DNA from: Morella rubra
Taxonomy: Eukaryota; Streptophyta; Magnoliopsida; Fagales; Myricaceae
Assembly: GCA_003952965.2 (NCBI GenBank)
Contig: CM025856.1
Coordinates: 17,257,011 to 17,321,010 of the forward strand
DNA length: 64,000 nt
Reading direction: 5' to 3'
Shown in pieces: positions 35,501-47,361 of the stretch (the first letter of the stretch is position 1; each line of letters starts with the position of its first letter). The notes beneath the pieces were generated by a model, which made no database searches, had not been told where the DNA came from, and worked only from the letters and a program-made list of their open reading frames with translations. The translations under genes were made by a program, and so were the position numbers.

Positions 35501-36658
35501 TGTTACCTCTCATTGAAAACCATTCTATCTCTCGATCATTGTAACAAAACTGTGTTTCCATTGAACATAAAGTTAACAAGGTGATGAGGTTTCAACACAA
35601 CATCTGTTTGCTCACATTAATGGCTCTCTCTTACCTTGTTATTTCTTGATGATTCCACTCACATAGAGTCCGACGATTTACACTCCGCGGGATCCAACAC
35701 GACCAGCTTATTCATAACTGCAATCCCCCTTTTAAAAACTACGATTTACGTCCTATAACTATGAAACATTTGCAATTATCATCCTCTGTCAAATTCGTTA
35801 TAATCGACGGAACTCGATCAACTTGGTTGGTTCTAATGCAGAACTCTTTTTGCTGCCAAAACTCAAGCGTCCTGTGCAAACACCGAAATTTTTCGACTCG
35901 TATTATACCCTCGATTGTTGAATCCATTTTAATTTGAGCAGATTATTCTGATTGGGTTGATTAGGCAATGGAGATGGATAAAGGGAAGTTGGTTTTTCTG
36001 AGTGCTTGAGTGTGCTCTTTATGCAAACGTATGACATTGTGTATTTATATACAAGGTCTTGATCTGAACTATTTTATTCTGCTGACATTTGTTGTGTGTT
36101 GGCATGCCTTGTTGTCTGTTGTCCTCCAGTTTCAAATACTTCGTGGATTGTTGACCAGAATGCAGCCTATGGAACGCATTCTTCCGTTACCTAAAACATA
36201 TCGGACTTAATATGGTTCACATGACTCAATTTCGTCTTCTACTTTGTTGTATATCCATATTCTAGGTTGCTACAACCTTGACGAGCCTGCTATTCTCACT
36301 AAGTTGACTGTTGATCTCTGGACATTTAGCACGCTGATCACAATCTCTTGAGTTGGCTTTCCAGATATCTAAAGTTGCAACCGTCAATTCTTCGTCAACA
36401 TGGTCAATTTGAAGATGTCGTTGTCACTTGATTAAGCTATACTAATGCTTGTCTTTTTATTGAAGCATAGAACAACTACCTCTCGCTCCATACATTCTAA
36501 ACTGCAGTACATACAGTTTTTCACGAACTTGAGATTGACTACTTGTTCGTGTCGGAAACATTCTTGGTACAATTTGTTGATATCTTCATCGTGAACTATT
36601 TGACAGTTTATCTCGCAAGTTGGGCATTTCAGACCTCTATGCGCCAACTTGAGGGGGA
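35501..36658. other. scrambled mosaic between the two duplicate copies
   Basis: This stretch is a patchwork of short pieces found intact and in a different order at 37.9-39.6 kb and near 33.8-34.1 kb. It has a second copy of the AAGTTAACAAGGTG...GATCCAACACGACC block, a piece of the MULE-2 end, a piece of 39.2-39.6 kb, a piece of 38.3-38.6 kb, then Copia RNase H sequence. Against its twins it lacks many short segments but shows few substitutions. No gene is supported. Confidence 0.8.
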
Positions 36659-38055
36659 GTATTACAAATCACCTAAAATCCTTACCTTCCTTAGCCTCCA
36701 ACGGCTACCTTTTCCTTTATTGCTTGCATTGTATAGCACAATTATTTCCTTCTTTGTTTCCTTTTCTTTACACACCAATTCTTCAATGGTAAACATCAAT
36801 ACAACATAGCAATTTCCTCAATATCTCGACTTGTCTTTGCAAATCTCAACATTCAATGTGGCAAATTGATAACATAGTTGGCCACACAGGCAAAAAATTG
36901 GGAGGTGAAAAGGGTCTCAAGGGCAAGCCAGACCTCTCGAGCAGTGGTATAACCAACAACTAATGCAATGATATTGTCGAAGAGAGAAGAGATTAATGCA
37001 CTCAAGATGAGCTGGTCAATTTGGATCCAAGTGATATAGATTGGATTGGAGCTAGACTAGAGATGATGTTGAGGACGATGAGGAGGAGCGGTTGATTAGA
37101 AGGGGGTGGAGCGAAGGCAATGCCATCAATAAAATGAAAGAGGAGTTGCCCCTTGGGGTAGGAACCATTGGGCTTTCCAAGGAAATAGTTGTTTGATATG
37201 AGTTTGACAATGACCAGGTGAGACAAATTTGGAAGGAATGTAGTGGAACAGATAGTTGGTTTTGGTGGTGGTAAGGGTGGTGTGGAAGAAGCCATGGAGA
37301 AAGGATCAATGTTGGTCATAAAAAACGACGTAGGTCATTTCTGTGGCTTTGATACCATGTTTGAATGAAGATAAATATTTGGAGAAAATCTTTGATATGT
37401 ATTAATTTTCTCGATCTTTATAATTGCATAGACGTATCCTTTATTTTCTTTATTTTTTTATTTCTAGGCAACTTTAAGAAGCAAGACAAAGCTTGTGGGG
37501 AAGGGGGATTTGACCCCCAGATCTATCCCTTCCCAAAGGGAGGAGGGGCCAACGGAGCTAAGCTCATTGAGACGTATCCTTTATCCATAGACAATCTTAA
37601 CGGTTTTGCTGACTAGGCCATGATTCTCAGCCTCTATAGCAAACGTGTGGTGTGCAGTACTGTGTGTAAAAATTACATAGAAATGAAAAAGGTACAATGA
37701 TTCCTAAATACAAAATATGCCGAATAACCAACTAGATTCTTATTCTATGTGATTCCAGAATTCTTGGTGAGCTAAGTCAGATGATGCTGAGGTGTGGAGA
37801 ATGAGCTAGACAAGTGATTTATTGATTTGGTAGCTGACTGTTCTGATGTTGGTTTGACAGAGGGGAATTTATTTGTAAACCCTAATATTGTAACAAATGT
37901 TTTCCATAACATAAAGTTAACAAGGTGGAGGTTTCAACACAACATCTATTTGGGTACATTAATGGCTCTCTCTTACCTTGTTATTTCTTGATGATTCCAC
38001 TCACATAAGTCCGACGATTTACACTCCCGGGATCCAACACGACCAGCTTATTCTA
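36659..38055. repeat. segmental duplication, copy 2
   Basis: Tandem copy of 34081-35500 in the same orientation, including the same SINE (37445-37569) with the same target duplication. The SINE and the Copia nesting therefore predate the duplication, or the duplication is an assembly effect. Confidence 0.92.
37445..37569 (-). mobile_element. SINE, duplicated copy
   Basis: Same SINE as 34890-35014, carried along by the segmental duplication, with the same flanking 15-bp repeat. Confidence 0.85.
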
Positions 38056-38760
38056 ACTGCAATTTTGTTACCTCTCATTGAAAACCATTCTATCTCTCGA
38101 TCAACTTGGTTGGTTCTAAAGAATCTTTTTGCTGCCAAAACTCAAGCATGTCCTGTGCAAACACCAAATTTTTGATATTTTCATTGCCTTTAATTCAATA
38201 CTTTCAGCTCTTGATGTCTCTTTCTTTAAAACAAGGCGTTGATGTGAATAGTGTGTTAAAGCATGCCTTCTCCTCGAGTTATTTACAAGCAGCCTATGGA
38301 ACGCATTCTTCCGTTACCTAAAACATATCGTAGACTTAATTGGTTCACATGACTCAATTCTCGTCTTCTACTTTGTTGTATATCCGATATTGATAGGTTG
38401 CCAACCTTGACGAGTGCTACTACACTGGTGTTTTCTGCATTTAGCACGATCACAATCTTATTTTTTTGGCTTTCCAGCAAACATTGCAACCGTTGCTCCG
38501 TCAATGGTCAATTTGTTTGAGATGTCGTTGTCAAAATATTAATGGTCTTTTTCCTCTCGAGCATAGAACAACTACCTCTAGATACCTAAACTGAGTCTTT
38601 ACCCTCCTTTGGTTTTCTTTCTTCAGAATGAGCATTTCTGTAATTCTTTCACAACTTAGCTCGCAAAGGATGTTAAGGTAAATTTTGCCAAGTCACCCAC
38701 CTCCACATGGGAGCCAGTGCCACCATACCCCAAGCCTCCCAAAACGAAAATGGCTTTTTT
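37896..38760 (+). mobile_element. third Copia fragment (gag region), broken
   Basis: Plus-strand traces of a Copia gag are visible: a stretch around IQHDQLILTAILLPLIEN and a following W...L...FAAK block, as in the gag core of plant Copia elements. No LTRs or pol are recognised and the right part is decayed. Fossil remnant. Confidence 0.5.
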
Positions 38761-38975
38761 GGGGAAATGTCATAGTTTGCCCCATAGGTTTGCGTCAATT
38801 GCATTTCAGTCCCCCTAAGTTTAAAAACTGCGATTTACGTCCTATAACTATGAAACATTTGCAATTATCATCCTCTGTCAAATTTCCCGTTATAATCGAT
38901 AAACTCGGCCTCACGTGCATTGCACACGCTAGAAGCTCACCTGCCTTTCCCGAATTGCCCTTCGTAAGTGAGAGC
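38761..38975 (+). repeat. left terminal inverted repeat of MULE-2
   Basis: Matches the reverse complement of 46290-46503 over about 210 bp with modest divergence. It includes CTATGAAACATTTGCAAT and TCACGTGCATTGCACACG, the latter shifted slightly in the right arm. Confidence 0.88.
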
Positions 38976-40162
38976 CAAATGACTCCCGTATGCCCTTAAG
39001 ATCCCGACTCTTTTGCCCTAAATTTTATCTGCCGCCATTTTTCCTCTGTTACCCGAAAGCCTTGTGTGTGAACCCTAACACCCAATCTCCGATTAGTTGA
39101 CCCAATCACCGTTGAACCTAGTCATCGTTGAACATCGAAAAACTATTGATTATGCTGAGTTGGAGTGTGTTTTGAACGAAGCCCCAAAGGAGGACAACAC
39201 TTGAGATTTCGACTCGTATACGATATACCCTCGATTCCCGTTGAATCCATTGCTTATTTTCTATAGGTTGAGCTTGCAGATTATTCTGATTGGGTTGATT
39301 AGGCCGAATGGAGATGGATAAAGGGAAGTTGGTTTTTCTGAGTGCTTGTCGAGTGTGCTTTATTTGAACATTGATATGCAAACGTATGACATTGTGTATT
39401 TATATAGGTTTATTTCGGGGTCTTGATTGTGATGTAGTATTACAAAATGAACTATTTTATTCTGCTTTTCAATGTTGGCCGACAAGTTTGTTTGTTGTGG
39501 TCCCTTTGTTGTCATTATCTGTGGTCCCAGACTGTTGTCTGTTGTCTGTAGTACTGAATGTGGAACTTCGTGGACCAGTTTCAAATAAAAAAGTGGAACT
39601 TCGTGGAAATGTTGAACCAGAATGTTTTGGGAAAAAAAAACTCCAAATTAAAATTACTGAACCATCAATGTTTTATAGGGGAAAAAATTCTTATTGATAC
39701 AACCAGATATGGTATTATATTAATTTGGGATGTTAAGTAAATTTCTCCAACCAGATATGGCATATATACGAGTGTTTTTACAATGCATGACTATTAAGAG
39801 CTAAAACTGGTGCACCAAGTGGAAGTTGCACCAACTATCTGTTATTCAACTACACAATGCATGATTGTTAAAACTAACTAATAATGTATACACTATTAAG
39901 AGCTAGAACTGGTGCTTATATATACACTTTTACACTCACTTTTCCTGCTTTGCTTACGACTGCTGCAGATTTGGGTTCCATCAAACCTTAGAAGGTGCAG
40001 AAATACTACCTCTAGGAATTGTTAAGGCTGAGTCAGACTTCAACCTGCGAAGATTGTGGGGTAATCCCAGTGAGGTGTGTATTCTTATCAAGGGCTTAAA
40101 TGTGGTATGTAGTTACAGCTGTTTTTATAGATCCTGCATTTACTTTGAACTTGACCCTGTGA

Positions 40163-40515
40163 GAAATTGGTTTGCATGCTAGGGAATGATATTGTTGTTG
40201 TAATAGTTATAGTAGAGAAATTGGTTTGCATGCCAGAGAATGATATTGTTGTTGTGATTCTGAAGTGAGAAATTGTTTTGCTTTGCATGCCAAAGAATGA
40301 TATAGGTACATACGTATATATGTCTATATTGCTGGGTTTGTGGAAGTTTGTTTCTTATGGAAAGTGCCTCTCAAGCATGTTGTTGTCTATTTTCTTTTCA
40401 GAACTTTGTCATCAAGTACGTTGTTACACTTTTCTGTTTATGAACATTGATGATATTGTTGTTGTGATTGTGAAGTTAGGGTTTTGCTTTGCTTTGCAAG
40501 CCACAAAATGATATT
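40163..40515. repeat. short direct repeats in MULE-2 leader
   Basis: A unit of about 60 bp with GAGAAATTGGTTTGCATGC and GAATGATATTGTTGTTGT occurs two to three times (about 40163-40300), with a partial copy near 40445-40515. Confidence 0.7.
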
Positions 40516-40610
40516 CTGAAGCAGTGATGATTTTATTTTTTGAGCATTACCAAAGGTTTGTATATTGTTGGGTATTTGCTGAAGTTTGTTTCTGTTTATG
40601 AACATTGTAA

Positions 40611-40845
40611 AACCTAAACCTTAAACCCTAAACCCTAAAACCTAAAACCCTAACCCTAAACCCTAAACCCCAAAAACCTAAAACCTAAACCCTAACCCTA
40701 AACCCTAAACCCTACCCTAAACCCTAAAAAAACCCTAACCCTAAAACCCTAAACCAAAAACCCTAAAACCCTAAAACCCTAAACCCTAAACCCTAAACCC
40801 TAAACCCTAAAACCCTAAACCCTAAAACCTAAACCCTAAAACCGA
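40611..40845. repeat. interstitial telomere-like tract (CCCTAAA)n
   Basis: About 235 bp of CCCTAAA units with frequent AAACCCT, CCTAAAA and truncated variants, in the C-rich orientation on plus. It lies inside MULE-2, about 190 bp before the first recognised transposase exon. Unit disorder shows that it is not an active telomere end. Confidence 0.95.
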
Positions 40846-41031
40846 AAACGTTTCAACGCGTAAGGCTTAATTACTTTTATGTTTTTGAAATTTGTCATGA
40901 AATGCTTAAATACTTTTTTGTTGTTGAACTTATTAGGAAGTGGTTTGCTTATTATTTGGAGATAATAAGTTAATCTATGCTTATTACTTTTCTGTTTGGG
41001 TTGCTCACACAATGCAGGTTTGCTGTTAGCA

Positions 41032-44000
41032 ATGTCGTCTGATTCATTAGTGTTTAAGGTGCATTATGGGGGGAAGTTTGACAGATCCAATGGGTGTGCA
41101 TACGTTGGGGAGAACGTAACTGTGCACAGCAAGCCATATGAACGCGATTGTCTATCTTTTATAGAAATCGAGGGTGTTTTAAAGGAATATGGATACAAGT
41201 CCAGTGACATAGTATTTTACCAAGAGCCAGAGACGAATCTGTCTGAGGGGTTGAAATTAATATCAGGGGATCCTGATGTACTTGAAATGGTGGCTTCCCA
41301 TGTGGGGAAGGACATTGTTGTCATATATGTAGTTGGGTTCGAGAGTGGCCCTACAGAGGATTTGGCTGTTATGGTGATGAAGATATGGAGAGGTGTCGTA
41401 TTGGCATTGGTACGAAGTGGTGGAGCGATGCCATAAGTAGTGATGACGACTTGTTTGACATCAATGTTGATGAAGATGGCGATAGTGGGCCATCTGTACC
41501 TCTTGAGGGGGTGTGGGTGGGCTGTCATTTGAAGAAGGTGGCCCACAGGTGTGGGTGGAACTTTTTTAGAAGAAGGTGGCTCATCGGGTGTGCCCCATGA
41601 TAGCATCGATCCTGAATTGGATGAAAAGGATGACATTGCAAATAGTAAGCTATTTACTTATAAAGTTATCGCATTGTAATTACTGATTAGGAAGCTACTA
41701 ATTGTGTTGTTCTGGCTAACATCGTTGTTGTAGGTTATTTGTCTAACATTACGGGGTCTGATATCCTCTTATCTCCACCGATTAGTGAAGATGACGTGTA
41801 CTGCACCCCACCCCCCGCAGTGGCCCAGAGTTTCACGAGCATGACTTGGGATCAGTATCTCTTAAAAAAGGGATGAAGTTTGCCTCTACTGCTATGTTCA
41901 GGTCAGCTGTGAGGGAGGCAAACATTACGTTGGGGAAGTACGTGGATTTTAAGAAAAATAGTGAGGATAGAGTTGTGATGATCTGTAAGACTGATACGTG
42001 TCCATATAGAGTGTATGACAGAATGATACCTGGTGAACGGAGTTTCGAGATTAGAGACATTCAACCAACGCACAAGTGTCCCAGACGATATAAGCTCTCT
42101 CAAATGAGCTAGATGGATTGCAGAGAAGATGCTTGACAGTTAAAAAGTCTAACGAGGTCAAGAAGAAGTGGCAGTGTGAGGCGATGAGGACAAAATGCTA
42201 TAGAGCAAAAAGAGAGCACTCGAAGTCATATTTGGGTCCCATAAGGAGCAGTATGGTCAGGTATGAGATTATTGTGCAACTCTGAGGGAGACCAACCGTG
42301 GTAGCTGTGTAATGGTGATGACTAACCGGATTGTTCCAGAGCTGCCCCATTCTTTTAAAGATTGTATGTGTCTTTGAATGCAATGAAGAGAGGGTTCAAA
42401 GAAGGTTGCAGGCCACTAATATGTTTGGATGGTTGCTTCCTTAAAGGGGAATTCAAAGGCCAGTTGTTGAGTACGGTTGCCCGGGATCCAAATAACAACA
42501 TGTATCCCGTGGCTTTCGCAGTGGTGGAAGCAGAGCTTAAGGAGAGTTGGACGTGGTTCTTAGCAATATTTATGGGGAATCTTAGTGTCGCTCCACCCTA
42601 TGGTTAGACATTCATGTCTGACCGTCAGAAGGTATGTTTATGAATTTTTATATAACTGAATATTGTAATTGAATCAAAATAACATCGCATTTACTTAACT
42701 TACTTTATTGTTTGTCAGGGGCTTGTACCAGCTTTTGATGCTGTCATACCGACGACAGACCATCGATTTTGTGTCAGGCACTTATACGCCAACTTCAGAG
42801 ATGCTGGCCATCATGGTGTAGCATTGAAAGACAAGCTTGAGGGGAGCTTACAACAGCATATACGGAGGCCATCTTCAATAAGAAAATGGACGAGCTGAAG
42901 GCACTCAGCCCAGATGCACATGAGTACTTTCAGAAAGTGGATCCAAGCCTATGGACGAGATCATGGTTTCACACGCATAGTAAGAGTGACATGGTCGTCA
43001 ACAACTTATGCGAGAGCTTTAACTCATACGTTTTGGCAGCCCGGGATAAGCCGATTATCACCATGGTAGAGATGATAAGGAAGAAACTCATGAGGAGATA
43101 CCAAAAGAAGAGGGAGGGGATAATGAAGCACACTGGGCAATTATGCCCACGAATCATGGAGAAGCTCGAGGAGATCGATCTGGAGGCATGCTATTGTCTC
43201 CCGACATACGCTGGGGATGGGTTCTTCGAGGTTGAGTGCCATATGGGGCAATTCGTGGTGAATATTCAGAGGCATACCTGCTCATGTAGAAAGTGGAATA
43301 TGACTGGCATACCATGTGCTCATGGATTTTCTGCTATAGTATATGATGGCAGAAACCGGAGGACTTTGTTGATTGGTACTACACTGTTGAGGCGTATAAG
43401 AAGGCATATGCACCCATCATCTACCCAGTGCCTTCTGAAGAGCAGTGGCAGCGTACTGCATATGAACCGATAGAGCCCCCACCATCAAGGGCTCAACCTG
43501 GTAGGCCTAGAAAGTGAGAAAGAGGGGACCGAGGAGCCAGCATCATCAAGTCGAAGGATCCCAAGGCGTCAGAATGGACTTGTTTGCTCTGAGTGCAAAC
43601 AATCGGGCCACAATAAGCAAACTTGTCCAAGACTCAGTCGAAGAAGAGCAACACAGAGTATAGGTAGTGTGTTTAGAGCCCCGACAGCACCGTTCAATAG
43701 TGGACTCCCACCGTTAGAGAATATTCCAACTACTCACACTACAAGACAGGTGAACATTTTAATCACATTGCATATGTACACCACATAGAATTGTTTATTA
43801 CGCATCACTAACATAAGTTGATATTGCAGACCTCGATTAGGCGAACACTAGAGTTGGTAGATGAAGAAATACCCTCGCAATCCACTCCCGAGGAACGATC
43901 TGTACCGGTAACGACATGTTTTAGCAGAATTTGTATTTGTCATGACACTTTTGATTACTAATTACTCTAATTAATGATGCAGCTTACTCGGAGCCGGAGA

Positions 44001-44596
44001 CTATCACAGCTCCTACCGGAGTTCGCCTCACTCGGGGCTGTACCAGCAAGGCCAACGGTAAGCATACTTATCAATTCTTAATTCTGGAACATGGTATAAT
44101 GTATGTTGCCTATCTAACCTACAATTGTTCATGTTTTCAGAAATCTAAGAAGAAAGAGGCTTCAGCTCCAGTGCCATATAGAAAGCATTCAAATGCAGAT
44201 CCTTCAGATGCGGTAGAGCCTCCTACTATGGCAGCGGCTGAGACACGCCCCATGAAGACTTGTTCAACACAGCCACCGTCTATGACCAGAAGGGTGGATA
44301 GCACGAGAATCGCTGCCCATGTACGGATGCGTATATCTGACAGATTGCATGGGGGAATGGGTTCACAAGGTAGCAGCAGACCACCTGTTGTTATTGATCT
44401 GGCTGAGCTAGAATCTGAATTAGGAGTTAGATGCTCTTAGGGGCCACCTAGTACCGGTGGCGTGCAATTCAGAGTATCAGACCACCCTCCAGGCTATGGA
44501 TCGCGAGATAAGGAAAAGGGGAAGGGGAAGGGGAAGGGAAAGGCTCCAGCTAAAGATAGATTGAGGGCAAAGGATAAAAGGAAAAAACCCTTATGA
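41032..44596 (+). pseudogene. MULE-2 transposase (MuDR-like), about six exons, decayed
   Basis: Exons by GT-AG edges: 41032-41643, 41734-42631, 42719-43749, 43830-43907, 43983-44057 and 44141-44596. Domains in order: PB1-like (VHYGGKF, AYVGENV, SFIEIEGVLKEYGY); an acidic linker; MuDR DNA-binding domain (GMKFASTAMFRSAV, KTDTCPYRVY, THKCPRR) at 41.86-42.1 kb; MULE catalytic domain with the first Asp in LDGCFLKG and the second in MSDRQKG, followed by FCVRHLYANF; a candidate Glu in LCESFN; a SWIM finger CSCRKWNMTGIPCAH at 43.28-43.33 kb; a CCHC knuckle CSECKQSGHNKQTC at 43.59-43.63 kb; and a Lys/Gly-rich tail. Stops at 42110 and 42605, a disordered part at 42113-42360, a shift near 42840 and stops in the tail make it non-functional. 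It would cut and paste the element in the nucleus. Confidence 0.88.
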
Positions 44597-44599
44597 CAG

Positions 44600-45280
44600 C
44601 TCTAGTGTTGGGAACTTTTGATAAATTTTGTTATATTGGACATGAGCACCATTTTGTATATGCTTTTGGTTGTTGTAATGGACATGGGCACCATTTTGTT
44701 GTCTACCTTCTGCCCATATGTTATATATTTTCTGATATGTGCTCAGATGTAGTTATTCTAGAGTTGGACAGCCACTATTTTGTAGAAAAGTGGCATATGC
44801 TTTTCATTAGGACAACCACTACTTAAATGACATGTATTGGAATATAAGCAGATGATTCGAAATATATTGTCCATTTTTTGGTTTAAATATAATGTCCATA
44901 TAGCTTTGCATTTTGTGGTTGAAATATAATGTTCATATAACATATAAGCAGGTGATGGGAAATAAGCACAACCAGTAAATAATGGCTTATAATACTGAAG
45001 GAAATAAGCACAACTAGCAATTCATTGAACAAGAAGAAAGTACACATCCTTATCATAATACACATCCTTGTCATAATACAATACAACTACAAAGAGACTA
45101 CATAATCACAAACTAAGTGACCAATGAGCCAATAAAAAAACATCGGGCTGGTACCAACAGAGACATCTCATGCTTGTAACATGTGCTTGAAATGACTACA
45201 CAGTCCAGTACTATATAGTTGAGCAACCAAAACTCCAAAAAACACCAGCTGAAAACCAATGCACCTTTATAACCCATAAT
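44600..45280. other. intergenic region between the convergent MULE-2 genes
   Basis: Non-coding. It includes a tandem pair around GACATGAGCACCATTTTGT and GACATGGGCACCATTTTGT. Both 3' ends face this region. Confidence 0.6.
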
Positions 45281-45936
45281 CTAGACCTCGGCCTTCTTTC
45301 TCTCCAATTGAATGTCACACCGATGTTGCGTAGTAATGACCTCAATTTTGGCTCGTTGTTCATTAGTCATTGCCTCGATGGCTAATCGGTGTTGTGAAGC
45401 CATGACATCGATCTCTTCTCGATGTTGCACACTTATGGCTTCCATGTTCTTAGTTTGATGTCGGAGTTGTCCCTGAATTGATTCCCAAGGAGTTTCTTCA
45501 CCACTCTTCTGCTCTTGCATTGCTCGGAGTTGCCGAATCACCTTTCGTCCATATGGACACATCTTTAGATCTCTCCATGAAAAATAATTGCAGTGAGTGC
45601 TATCTTGCAATTAATTTACTATGTTATAATAAACACATGTTAAAGTAGAGTCAACCTTATTTAACTTTAGTTAAAAAATCTGTACAATTCATGACAACAT
45701 AAAAAAAGGCTCTAAATGTGGGGACTAGAACTAACCTTGTATTTCACACAACCCTAGAATCTTCTACCAAAATTTTCATCCGTGAAGGCAGTGGTTGAAA
45801 TTGCTCTCAAGTGGCAAAAACATCTGGGGCCCTCCATCGAGGATGCACTTTGTACATTTTCAGAGCTACCAGTAGTATATGATTTGGACATTTCAAAGGA
45901 TGAGGCTAAGACAAAACAAACTGACCCATTTTTCAC
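45281..45936 (-). pseudogene. GRF zinc-finger and coiled-coil protein gene of MULE-2
   Basis: On minus, exon 1 (ATG at 45891 or 45936, ending 45736 with a GT donor) encodes a Ser-rich leader and the first half of a GRF finger: RCFCHLRAISTTAFTDENFG, then RRF, a stop codon, GCVKYK. Exon 2 (about 45603-45281) holds the second half HCNYFSWRDLKMCPYG and then a coiled coil of near-repeated 11-12 residue units (VQHREEIDVMA, SQHRLAIEAMT, EQRAKIEVITT, QHRCDIQLER). The finger's Cys pattern C-x-C ... C ... C, the GRRF motif and FSW are diagnostic. One in-frame stop and an uncertain splice phase suggest decay. The gene starts about 400 bp inside the right inverted repeat and reads towards the transposase. 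Its role for the element is unknown; the position is that of mudrB in maize MuDR. Confidence 0.75.
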
Positions 45937-46289
45937 CTGTGAAAATTAACTCAACAATTGAACAACGAAACTAACTACAACAATAAATTCACCTATGAAT
46001 AATCTCCAGCTAAGAAATCGGCAAGCTTGAGAAGTAAGAAGGCTACACGGACATTTCAATGCATTCCTTCGACAAATAAAAATGCATTCCTTCTAAGAAA
46101 TCTAAGAATGAGCTAGATGGGAGGGGATATGGAGCAGGAGGAAGACAGAGAAGTACACATACCTTTAACTATGCGAATGGAGAGGATGGGGAGGTCGGCT
46201 GGTTCCTGACGGGGTGTGGAGGACAGCTTTGGCGAATGGAGAGGACAAGGATGGCTTCTTCGACAAATAAAAATGTTGGATTTGAAACC

Positions 46290-46503
46290 ATAAAACGCAC
46301 AGAGGCAATTCGAGAAAGGCAGGTGAGCTTCCAGCGTGTGCAACTCACGTGAGGCCCAGTTCCGTCGATTATAACGAGAAATTTGACAGAGAACGATAAT
46401 TGCAAATGTTTCATAGTTATAGGACGTAAATCGTAGTTTTTAAATTTAGGGGGACTGAAATGCAATTGATGCAAACCTATGGGGCAAACTATGACATTTC
46501 CTC
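46290..46503 (-). repeat. right terminal inverted repeat of MULE-2
   Basis: Inverted partner of 38761-38975. Read on minus it starts GGAAATGTCATAGTTTGCC. Confidence 0.88.
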
Positions 46504-47361
46504 CTTTGAACAAAAAATATTGTTTTTAATAATTTTCTTCAATTTTTTATATTTTAATCCCACAAAATATAATTTCAGCATCCGGGTCATTTACACTTCA
46601 CATCTATCTACCAGCTGGAAGACATTTGATTCTCAAATTATCAATTACTATCACATTGTACTCAAAATATTTGATATTCGTTAAATTAAACTAAGAATTA
46701 GACAACAACTGAACTATGCGAGTTGTATTTATTTTCTTTAGTCTAGAAAGACAAAATTAAACTATTAGACTATAAAAAAAAAAAAAAAAAAACCTACACG
46801 TATGAAAAAGATAAAATAAAGAAAAGAACAAAAAGGAAAAAAAAATTCAAACAACTTAAAAAATTATAGTAATTTGGTGGTTTCTAAATTGAAGAAAGTA
46901 TATACAACCTGTATGATTTAATTTTTGTTCAATTCTCAGTTCAATATAATGAAAATAAAATATTTAAAGAGTAATGTGATAATAATCAATAATTAGAAGG
47001 TAAAATGTTTTAAAGACGGGTAAATAACTTTCGTATTAGCTAGAAAAGTTTCTATTTTGGAATCTCTCTCACCGTCTCTCTCTTTCTTTGCGTCGTCTTC
47101 TTGTCGACGTTGTTGTTTAATTCGCCGACGCAGTAGGTATCCGCATTTCCTTTACCTTCCAACGGATAAGAAGATTATTACTCGGGACATGCACCTCTTA
47201 CCCATTCAAAGATAAGGCTTTTTGTCTAAAACACCCACACCCACACCCACACCCACCCGCCCTCTCATCGTCTCATCCAAACACAGACACTCTCTCTCGC
47301 TGCCTGTCTTCTCTCTCTCTCAGAGCAATAACCATAGAAGTATCACACGTTTCTCAGTCCC
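46504..47361. other. AT-rich intergenic region and probable FZL promoter
   Basis: No gene in 46504-47040, which is very AT-rich with A runs. From about 47060 CT-rich DNA typical of plant promoters and leaders begins and runs to the FZL start. A short ACACCC tandem lies near 47230-47255. Confidence 0.5.

Larger units (their letters stand above)
38761..46503. mobile_element. MULE-2, large MuDR-like transposon, decayed but near full length
   Basis: Inverted ends of about 210 bp (38761-38975 and 46290-46503) share GGAAATGTCATAGTTTGCC at the tip and the block AACTATGAAACATTTGCAAT. Between them are a multi-exon transposase gene on plus (41.0-44.6 kb) and a GRF zinc-finger gene on minus (45.28-45.89 kb) that point at each other. 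A telomere-like tract lies upstream of the transposase. At 7.7 kb with all transposase domains traceable, it descends directly from an autonomous element, but several stops and shifts make it inactive. No clear target duplication was found. Part of its left end is also copied into the mosaic at 35.7-36.2 kb. Confidence 0.9.

Noticed and set aside
40611-40845. True chromosome end
   Set aside because: The units are disordered and both sides continue into the same MULE, so it is interstitial.
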